In this document: positions 55,850-64,000 of the stretch, piece by piece
Layout: every line of letters starts with the position of its first letter
Position numbering within the stretch: position 1 is the first letter of the stretch
Source of the DNA: Certhia americana
Taxonomy: Eukaryota; Chordata; Aves; Passeriformes; Certhiidae
Assembly: GCA_018697195.1 (NCBI GenBank)
Contig: CM031864.1
Location: 25,244,086-25,308,085, forward strand
Direction: 5' to 3'
Length of the DNA stretch: 64,000 bases
Notes under the pieces: generated by a model
Told to the model about the DNA's origin: nothing
Seen by the model: the letters and a program-made list of their open reading frames with translations, nothing else
Database searches by the model: none
Translations under genes and position numbers: made by a program

Positions 55850-58800
55850 AGTATTTATTAAGAACAGTTTCATTTTCTGACACAGAAGCAGAGACATCTG
55901 CAAGGACTACTGCACTGGCATCATTGAGTACCGGAAACTACATCTAGCAGTTCATTTAATTTGAGGAAATTAATCCCTGTTGCCATTTAGTCTTTGCAAT
56001 TCTCTTAGTCTTGCAATTGGCATAGTCTTGCCATTTAGTCATCACCAAATCTTTACAAGTAAGGACAGAATTTCCCTCCTTGGTCCAGAGAATTGAGATC
56101 AAGTGAACTTGCCATAATTACATTTTGTTAGAAAAAGGCTTGTGCCAAGCCATCACTATTGAGTTCCAAAGGTCTAGTAAAGCTGCCCCATAACTCAGAT
56201 TTTAAAGCTTGTAACACATCTTCAATGAGCCAAATGAGAAAAAACTGTAGGGACATAACCATCAGCATTGAAGAAAGTGGGATAAACCAGCCAGCTGAGG
56301 ACTCTGGGAAGCTCTGAAGGAACAGCTCATGGGACACAGGCTGCAATGTTATTCCTGCCAGTTCAAGAATGTTCTCACCTTTCAGGGCCTCTTCAAGCAG
56401 TGTGTGATATAAAATCTCTTCATACACGTTTTCTACTTGGATCACACTTGTGTAATCAGCAAAAATGTACTGCTCATATCTATGCAGCTCCTGTACAGGT
56501 GAGAAAGAAAGGAACAGATGGAGAAAACTGAGGGATTTTGAATCCTACTGCAACCAAATAGCTTGGAGATGCCATGGAACCGGTCCTGCTATGCCCTGTG
56601 ACAGCTTCTGGGGTGCACTGTTTGAACTATGACTCAATGAGCTACATGTGTCCACAATCAATTATGTACTTTTCAAACAGTGTTCCTGCAGTACAACCAC
56701 TGTTAAAAGCACTACAGATCACTGCCTGCAGACACAAACAGCTGCTGAGGAAATGCCTCACAACTTGTTTGTCCAAGGAGGCAAATCCACAGGTGCATAG
56801 GAGATGTGGGGTTTGGTTTTGTTTTTCTAATAGGTGTGTAATGCTTTGAGCTCACTGATTTATACCCTACACGCTGTCTAACTGAATCATTATCACAAGT
56901 AGCTGCTTGGTGGTCTATAAAAAGTAAATTAAGTGACCTCTGCCCACTTCTAGAAGAGGCACCTGCATAAATCACTTGGAGGTTTTGAAGTGAAAGGTCA
57001 GGACTTGGTGGGGCCTGTCAGCTGTGCCACACTTTGGCCTCTAGAGCTGGCTGCTCATTTCTGCAGAGGCACAAATACAAAAGGCTGGTGGGAAACTAAA
57101 CAGAAAAGGCTTGTGGTAGTTTGCTCCACCACTGCTTCCTCTGTGACAGAGACATGAGGTGTCTGCACACATATTCCAGGTGATTAAATGCTTGTCCCTG
57201 TGTACAAACACCAAGTCTTGAAAGCACTGCTGATGCTCTAAAGAGACTATTACTTTGGGGACCCTAAGGAAAGGAGAGTGACGTACACAAGAGACTGATT
57301 TTAAATATATTCTTAAAGTCGTAAATTTTAACAATTCCCACTCTAAGACTCGCAAGTGTAATTTGGCAAAACACTTGGTCTTAAACTTGTTTTTGAAACT
57401 GAAACAAGCTGGGCATAACCAAAAGCAGCACACTGGGGGTGAGAGTTCATAGCCAAGGGGAGCAGATGAACATCCATGGAAACAGAAGAAAAGGAGGCCA
57501 GGATAGCTTGGGGCAGTCCCCTTTCAGCAGACACAGGGTTAGGCAGGAGAGTGCCCGGGGATTTCAGAGGGGTCAGACTATTCATTCTGAGCCCAGGTAA
57601 ACAGAATTCCAACCAGCCCCTGCTGCGGCCACACAGATACCACCTCCAGAAAACTGGTGTTTGCTGACTGAACAAGCCTGTCTGATTAGGGCAACGGAGA
57701 TGGTCTCTGTGATTATTTCCTGACTGTTGTGCAACCGTTGCACTGAACACCACCGACAGCAAGGGCTGTCTCTTGCTGAAGGAGTTAAGCACAGGCTGGG
57801 CATGGTCCTGGTCATGCCTCTGGATGTTGCTGCAGAGAAATGAATACAAGGCCCAGCTCATCCCTGAATCCCACCTGTATAGAAAAACTCAGTTTCAGGG
57901 ACTTCAGATCTCTAGGGAAGGAATGAACCAGGGATAGGCAAAGAACTTCAACTGACTTTGAGAATGCAGTGTATACACAGTGTCCCTGTGTGCTGAAATC
58001 TTCCTTGGGCTCCACACCTACCCAATCCATGAAGTGGCAAACCTAAGCACTGAGCAGGCAGGAAATCTGCACAGTTCTCAGAGAAAACAGCCTGAAAGTG
58101 TTAAGGAATTACTGCCAAGGTTCTGTTCCTCCCCTGCCTTTCATTATTGTTTTTTGAGGTTTTTAGTCGCAGACACCTACTGGTTTGCATGTTGAAGCCA
58201 GTGTCTTCTGCATTGTGGGCAAGGTAATCTGCACCAGTGCCTCTTGGAATATCTTCTTGCGGATGGTGCTGCTGTCGTAGTCATATTGCTGCCAAAACAC
58301 ACCAGAAAGAACAAGCCCACACGTGCCTGGGGTTATTCACCACTCCCACTGGGAACTGGTTCCTGTCAGCCTGTAGCTGTTGCATCACATGTGCACAGTG
58401 GTTTGAATGGCCACACAGGTTAGTCCAGCTTCTACAAAATCACTCTAAAATCTACTGTTCTGGGATCTCTTTCGCTTCTTTTAACTCTTAGGCTAGAAAC
58501 AGCCCCCAACTGCCCTCCCTGGGTGTTTCAACACTGCCCTTTCTGAGAGTAACAAATCCTAGGAGCATGCTAATTATAAAGTTAATTAAAAATTATTTAT
58601 CCAGATCCACAGCATATTAATAATTTGATTTACCTACAATTAAAGGGACTGCACATGCAAATACTTTTATAAGTGGCTGCCGAGAACTAGGTTTTATCCC
58701 CCAAATGGGCAGCTTTGCTAATTGCTACCAAATCAGTATTTTCAGCTGGATGGTAAAAGCTTCTGTCAAATACTGAGGTACATTCATCTAAAATATATTT

Positions 58801-61800
58801 TTTTGTTTCCAAAAAGGCAACATGCTAATATGCTACGTGACATTTACCTTCAGCACTCTCAGCTTGACTTTTTCAATAGTTGTTGCAACTTTGGCTGAGT
58901 CTGCCTGGTGGCTTGGAGAGAACAACTGCTCAAAAGTATAAACTGCATTTTCCATCAGCTAAAAAAAGTAATTAAAAAAATCTGTTAAAGACCAGCAACA
59001 TCAAATTCTTGCAAACATCATGTGTTTAACTGTTAATTTGTGTTTCTGAGAGGGTGGTCTGAAAAGCACTGAAATGCTGCAATAAATAAATAATATTAAA
59101 GCTGTGGTATCGTTATTATACTTTCCCAGCTTTCTTGTACAGATTTGATCTCATGTCATCACCCAAACTGGTGGTGACAGAGCCAAAATGTAGAATTCAT
59201 TATCTGTGTATACTGACCAAAGTCAAATCTCATTATCCCTAATAAAAAGACTCCCACTGACTTCTATCATTAATTATTAATAAACAGTATTTAATAATAC
59301 TGCACATAATTTTAACTAGCTTTCATTATAATACAAATAATAATCAGTAAAAATCACACGAAGTGCAGTCATTTCTCACAGAATTATGCTAAGGTGGTAT
59401 TTACCCTATTTTCAGCTAATCATTAAGAATATTACGCCCCTATTCTGAAGGTATTTCAGACAAACAGTTCTGCAAGCAGTAATTGAGTCTACTTAATGAG
59501 GCTTTGCCTTTTCTTTAGCGGTTCCCATTCAAATTTTAACATTTCCTTATTGGAGAAGTACAGGGAGATAGACCGGGGGGTGGGGAGCGGAATTCCTTCA
59601 GCCAGTTGAGCACCGTGCTCCCAGATGTCCTGAAATTGGCCACTAGAGGATGCCAAGCTCCCAAGGCAAGGAATCCTGCTCCACCCTCCACCCGAGGGAC
59701 ATTTTATCCAAATACTACACCAACACAGACATGTCTGATTTTATTTATTTATGAAATAAACGTCTGTGGACAAAAAAGGGAAACTACACAGTATTTTTAT
59801 GAGGAAAATACCAGCCTTTTAAAGAGGAAGATGCAGTAACAGCATGTTTATAACAACTTGTGCTATAATTTATTTCTTGTTAATTTTGACTCATATTCTG
59901 TTCAGAAAAGAAACGACCTCTTGGTTTATATGGGATTTATTTTCTGTCTACTTCTTTGTCTTGACTCATGGTCTTCACTGAGTGAAAGACACTTTATTTG
60001 GCAGCATTTTGGAATGGTTCCCCCCTGAAAGACCCAGACATGAAATCAGAATTTCATTTCTGAGTAATAGCTTGGCTGCTGGTCCTGGCTGTACTCAGAA
60101 GAGCTGCTTTTAGGAAAACCCTATCCCAGCACTGTCCTAGACTCTTGTTTTCCATACTCATAACTTCCACTCCATAGATCTGGACCAGCTCCATTTCATA
60201 AGTTTACTGAGCAGATTAGTAAATTTCCCAAATACAGATTAAAATCACAGGGTTCAATTTAGAGCTGATCAAAAGTGCCTTGTGATCTGGCAGCTGAAAT
60301 CAGTCTGCTGGCCAGCTCCTCAGAGACTTCTGGCCTGGTATCCAGGAGGAATCCAGGAAAAGCAGAGTTATATCCTATACCAACACACCCAAGAGTGAGC
60401 AAAAAGCTGGAGTTCAGTTTTCATCTGGAATGATATCGTCACCTCCACCTGAAAAGTGAGGCTGGATAAAGCACCTACACCCTGAGACATTGTCTGTCTC
60501 TGAGTTCCTAACGTTAATTGTTTTACTTTATATTAGTGAGAAAATCAACTACCAAGGAGGGGACATTCCATTTTGGTAAAACACATTTAAGACCCTTTCT
60601 GAAATACTGAGCCTTGAGAAAGCGAATCAGGTGAATTTTAGCTACCCCTCCAGTTACACACACAACTTTCTTGGATGCTGAGACACTAGGAATTCAGAAC
60701 TGGAAAGTTCAGGGGAACAGATGATGCATCTAAAATTTTCATGCCTTGCTGAACAACTCACATACACACAGTCTCACAAATACAAGTGTCAACCATCTTC
60801 TAGCTGGTTTTCTCAGGTTTTGTTATCTGTACCTTGCCTGAGAAACACTAGGGCTCTTACACAGCTTTTATCAAGATTACTTTGAAGCAGAGCAGCAGGA
60901 CAAACCTAACCGGCTCTCCCAGGAGGAAAAACTGGATCTTACGGTACCTCTTGCATGAAGTTCTGTGTCCTCTGAATCACAAAATCAATGTTATAGACCT
61001 TGAAGCGACTCTTGAGGTCCTGTAGGAGCTCCTGGAGCAGGTTCACTTTCAGATAACAGGGCTCCATTTTCACTGAGTTGAAGGGCAGGGTCATGAGATG
61101 ATCCACATTCTGCATTCCCATGAAGGTTTTGAGAAAAAGCAACCAGAGGTGAATTTTTAATAAAGAATGTAGCAATTTGGCTTTAACCCAAATTCTGGTA
61201 TCTGGACTCCAGTTGCACAAATACCACAAGACTTTCTAAATGACAAAATCAAATGCTCATGTGCTTCCACCTGGGAAAGCAAATCCTGCTGCCAGCCAAG
61301 GTCTAGCCAGAATGTCCTTGTGCTGATATAAAGGCTCCAGCTCTGTTTTGTCTTACCTCCTTTAGCCTGGTCATGTCATTGGTCTTCTGGAAGTCCTGGA
61401 TGATTTCATTCACTTCCTTATCAAAAAGTGAGCGCACTTCCGTGAATCCAGAACTGACGGGGCCCATGAGCTCCTCCAGGATGGAGGTGAGAAATGGCTG
61501 GATATTCTCTGTGCAGCACTTCTGGGCAGGCTCAGAAACACTGGCTGTGGGGGGGTCACATAAGACAACAGTTGCATTTAGAGATGGTGAAAGAAGTAAT
61601 TGGAACTTACCTCTTTACAGTTAATTCAACAGTTTTGTATTTTTCCCTGCAGTCACACCTCCACAGAGGTGATGAGGGTGTGAAAGGAGTTCACAGCTTT
61701 ATGAGTGACAATGAAAACTCTTGTCCCAAGCCTCACCTACGCAAACACTGGCAACTGGGGGCACTGTGAGGGTGGAGGAAAGGGCAGCTCTGAGTATGAA

Positions 61801-61806
61801 TACCAG

Positions 61807-61870
<64 letters not shown>

Positions 61871-62758
61871 TTATTTATTTGCCAGCTTAAGCAACACCAA
61901 CAATATTTTTCCTGCTCTTTACATTCTTTTTTATATTCATAACAAAATTATGATTACTTCACATTAATTAAAAACTACCTAAGAAGCCCTTTGGCTTAAA
62001 TATTCTTTGGAATACCATGGGCTTGTCACATAACCAGAACTTGGTTTTGTGGCGCATTCCTAGAGATCAGGTCTTTTAATTATGCTCATGTAACCTGTAT
62101 CTTCACTACCTAAGACTGTGCAAGTGAAAATGAAAGCCAAATGAACAACTCTGATCAGGACACTCAAAACTGGCAGCTCCAATTTGAGAAGACCTGGTAT
62201 TTTCACAGACACAGTGGCCACAGGTATCAGTTCCCATCAAAGGCAGCAGAGGCTCATTTGTGTTCTGAAAATTGGTGTCTCCAGCTGGATTTCTCAAAAC
62301 ACACAAGTATTTCAAAACAAGCACATCTGGTAATTTGAGCAACACAATGGGAAACATTGGAGAATTGCTCCAAAGTACAGCTGTTCCTCCACTAACCTTT
62401 GATTTTTCCAGCTAAGAAGTTCTTGGAGTTCAGAATCTGATCCATGTCTGAACGAATGGTCCCTTCAAGAGTTTTTGCAAATTCTCTACATTCTTCTTTC
62501 AAGGTACTTAATCCTTCTGCCACCTGCTGCTGGACTAAGCCATAGGTTTCCTCTACAATCTGGACCCAAATCAAATTGAGAAGCAGAGATCAGAATCAGC
62601 ACCCACAGAGAGTTGCTATGAGCAGCAGCTTTTCTGCAAGTGCCAGTCCTTACCCCAAACCAGGCCCGTTTCCTGTCATTCCTCTTTCCCTTCATTTTAG
62701 GCAGGATCATTGTCTGGAGGTTAGGCAGCAGTTCCTCCATCACCAGGTTGCTTAGGAT
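53692..62758 (-). CDS. NIBAN1: NIBAN1 (FAM129A), 3' part: eight coding exons, 876 residues, C-terminus complete
   Basis: Eight exons join in phase (105, 163, 188, 162, 111, 108, 112 and 1682 bases) to 876 residues and TAA. They match human NIBAN1 from ILSNLVMEELLP to the C-terminal SEE. The conserved helical core includes KMKGKRNDRKR, LEGTIRSDMDQI, ILEELMGPVSSGF, SVKMEPCYLKVNLL and VENVYEEILYHTLL. The last exon encodes a long acidic tail with a conserved patch (IRSLLMMTVEIPADTP). Niban1 is a cytoplasmic, stress-induced protein reported to affect eIF2alpha/S6K signalling and protect from apoptosis; its molecular activity is not settled. The start, N-terminal region and PH-like domain lie beyond the right edge. 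No frameshift or stop was seen. Its relative NIBAN2 is less likely given the EDEM3 neighbourhood and the sequence. Confidence 0.96.
55811..55845. repeat. (TA)n dinucleotide microsatellite
   Basis: About 35 bases of uninterrupted TA in the last NIBAN1 intron, followed by TGTATA. Confidence 0.97.
56379..56490 (-). CDS. NIBAN1: NIBAN1 coding exon (VENVYEEILYHTLL)
   Basis: 37 codons plus one base, ELHRYEQYIFADYTSVIQVE to LEEALK. Acceptor CTGTACAG, donor GTGAGA. Confidence 0.95.
58181..58288 (-). CDS. NIBAN1: NIBAN1 coding exon (QYDYDSSTIRKKIF)
   Basis: 36 codons, QYDYDSSTIRKKIFQEALVQ to LASTCKP. Acceptor GGCAG, donor GTAGGT. Nearly identical to the human peptide. Confidence 0.95.
58848..58958 (-). 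CDS. NIBAN1: NIBAN1 coding exon (LMENAVYTFEQLF)
   Basis: 37 codons, LMENAVYTFEQLFSPSHQAD to KVKLRVLK. Acceptor TTTTTTTAG, donor GTAAAT. Not visible as a long open frame; found from the conserved peptide. Confidence 0.94.
60948..61109 (-). CDS. NIBAN1: NIBAN1 coding exon (NVDHLMTLPFNSVKMEP)
   Basis: 54 codons, NVDHLMTLPFNSVKMEPCYL to TQNFMQE. Acceptor GAATGCAG, donor GTACCG (weaker than average). The frame and the homology agree on both borders. Confidence 0.95.
61357..61544 (-). CDS. NIBAN1: NIBAN1 coding exon (ILEELMGPVSSGF)
   Basis: Starts with two bases completing an Ala codon, then SVSEPAQKCCTENIQPFLTS to NDMTRLKE. Acceptor CCCCACAG, donor GTAAGA. Contains ILEELMGPVSSGF, nearly identical to mammals. 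Confidence 0.96.
61807..61880. repeat. (ATCT)n tetranucleotide microsatellite
   Basis: About 16 CTAT/ATCT units followed by three ATTT units, in a NIBAN1 intron. The length is likely to be polymorphic. Confidence 0.97.
62397..62559 (-). CDS. NIBAN1: NIBAN1 coding exon (IVEETYGLVQQQ)
   Basis: 54 codons plus one base, IVEETYGLVQQQVAEGLSTL to LAGKIK. Acceptor GTCCAG, donor GTTAGT. Strong match including EGTIRSDMDQI. Confidence 0.95.
62654..62758 (-). CDS. NIBAN1: NIBAN1 coding exon (ILSNLVMEELLP)
   Basis: 35 codons, ILSNLVMEELLPNLQT to KRNDRKRAWFG. Acceptor CATACAG, donor GTAAGG. Human reads RTWLG at the same point. This is the most 5' NIBAN1 exon in the window. Confidence 0.95.
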
Positions 62759-64000
62759 CTGTATGATCAGGAGATGAAAATGACAAGTTCATGCCCTGTT
62801 CTTTCCCACTCAAATGCACCAAATAAAATACACAAGACTTAATATACATCTGATTTGGGAGTCTAGGCCTCCCTCTTCATGTTTTTATTTATAGGCACTG
62901 TCCCTAACCTGAGAAAGATGCACCAACAGCCCAGCACAGTCCACATTCAGGATCACATCCCTGCTGTACCCAGCTACTGGCTGAGCCAACAGAGTGCAAA
63001 AACACTCCTCAAGTTTCCATTTTCATTATGCTAGGGCTTTTTCTTTCATGTCAGTGCTTCCAGACACTGCACCCCATGTATTACAGCTGCCAGAGGGATC
63101 TGAGGCATGCACCAACACCAGCAGAGGGAAATGGCAGGAACTAGAGCAGCATAAAGAAGGACTCCGACTGCAGGCCAGTGTAAAACAGGGCATAAACAGC
63201 CCCTATGGAAATACAACACACTATACCCTGCTTTAATATACCTATAATATACCTCGATTAGGCAATATACTTTTATTGTAGTTTCATTTAAGTACTTATA
63301 GATAATGCCACAGCAGCACTTCAGATTCAGCTCTGCTGACTCAAGTGTCTGTCAAAAGCAATTCACTAACTCAGGTCCTAAACTAATGGCTCCCTTAAAG
63401 AAGGTCTCGTGAATAACCCAAACAATATATATCACAAATAATAAATATGAAAACAGATCAGATAGATTTAAGAGCCAAAGAAAAGGCTTGAAGCTGTGTC
63501 AGGGGAGGGTTAGGTTGGCTGTAAGGGAAAGGTTCTTCCCCCAAAGAGTGGTGGGCACTGCCCAGGCTCCCCAGGGAATGGACATGGCCCTAAGGCTGCC
63601 AGAGCTCCAGGAGTGTTTGGACAATGCTCACAGGGATGCACAGGGTGGGACTGTTGGGGTGTCTGTGCAGGGACAGGAGTTGGACTGAATGGTCCCTGTG
63701 AGTCCCTTCCAGCTCAGGATATTCTGTGATTCCACTGTTTTATACTGTAAGGAATCTTGAGTTCTCTGGGAATGCTTTTAAGGCATTGGTGAATCTTCCC
63801 TCAGGTGCCTGGGCTTGTGCTCCCACTCCAGCCATGCTGCAGCCCCAGTGTGCGCTGACGCTGCAGGGGCTCATCCACCACAAAGGAGTGTCAGCAAATA
63901 ACATTTCTTGGCATCTGCAGGGATTTTTACAGCAACAAATTTCAGCCTGCTTGCTCCAAACCACTCACTTAGCTTGGATATCTGCCTAAAATAATTATTA
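62759..64000. other. NIBAN1 intron, 3' portion at the window edge
   Basis: No match to the preceding NIBAN1 peptide was found on the minus strand. Holds one sense CR1 fragment (63488-63732). Confidence 0.7.
63488..63732 (+). mobile_element. CR1 LINE fragment (sense) with ATTCTGTGAT end
   Basis: GAAGCTGTGTCAGGGGAGGG, CAAAGAGTGGTGGGCACTGC and GTCCCTTCCAGCTCAGGATA, ending ATTCTGTGATTC. In the NIBAN1 intron at the right edge. Confidence 0.87.

Noticed and set aside
61807..61880. CRISPR-like or satellite array
   Set aside because: Plain tetranucleotide microsatellite without spacers; nothing in the window resembles a CRISPR array.
1..64000. Endogenous retrovirus or full-length autonomous LINE
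   Set aside because: No LTR pairs and no reverse transcriptase frame seen; every CR1 copy is a short 3' fragment.

Overview
This window is vertebrate genomic DNA, almost certainly from a bird and probably a passerine. Coding sequence is split into short exons with GT..AG introns. Truncated CR1 LINE fragments are scattered throughout, several ending in the avian ATTCTGTGAT-type tail. One fragment at about 15.5 kb looks like a tRNA-derived SINE fused to a CR1-like tail, a type I know from songbirds. There is no bacterial, plasmid or phage content. Gene calls come from comparing translated exons with family proteins I remember; no search was run.

Three protein-coding genes are present, in the same order and orientation as I recall for human chromosome 1q25 (C1orf21 > < EDEM3 < NIBAN1). 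(1) 1-18.7 kb, plus strand: the last three coding exons of the C1orf21 orthologue (5456-5532, 9216-9276, 17922-17960), large introns, and a 3' UTR with a poly(A) signal at 18666. (2) 18.7-25.2 kb: intergenic DNA between two convergent genes, with one clear CR1 fragment and no gene found. (3) 25.2-50.6 kb, minus strand: the complete EDEM3 gene. Its 20 coding exons join in phase into 934 codons plus stop. The product runs from an N-terminal signal peptide through a GH47 mannosidase-like domain and a PA domain to a C-terminal KDEL. The 3' UTR is about 3 kb, and the promoter is a CpG-island type at about 49.9-50.7 kb. (4) 51.04-64 kb, minus strand: the 3' part of NIBAN1 (FAM129A), eight coding exons giving 876 residues plus stop. 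The large last exon (1682 coding bases) encodes an acidic, probably disordered tail. The 5' part of the gene, with the start and PH-like region, lies beyond the right edge.

EDEM3 is an ER-lumen factor that trims mannose from misfolded glycoproteins and sends them to ER-associated degradation. NIBAN1 is a cytoplasmic stress-responsive protein linked to translation control and apoptosis. C1orf21 is a small conserved protein of unclear function. They share a conserved neighbourhood, not an operon.

The most useful non-routine observations are: a 147-bp direct duplication (2 mismatches) in the NIBAN1 3' UTR; the very short gap between the NIBAN1 poly(A) signal and the EDEM3 promoter, with a CR1 fragment inside it; paired ZNF143-like elements with nearby ACGT-core, CCAAT and ETS motifs upstream of EDEM3; and a NIBAN1 C-terminal tail that appears longer than the mammalian one. 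I found no evidence of a novel enzymatic, defence or mobile system.
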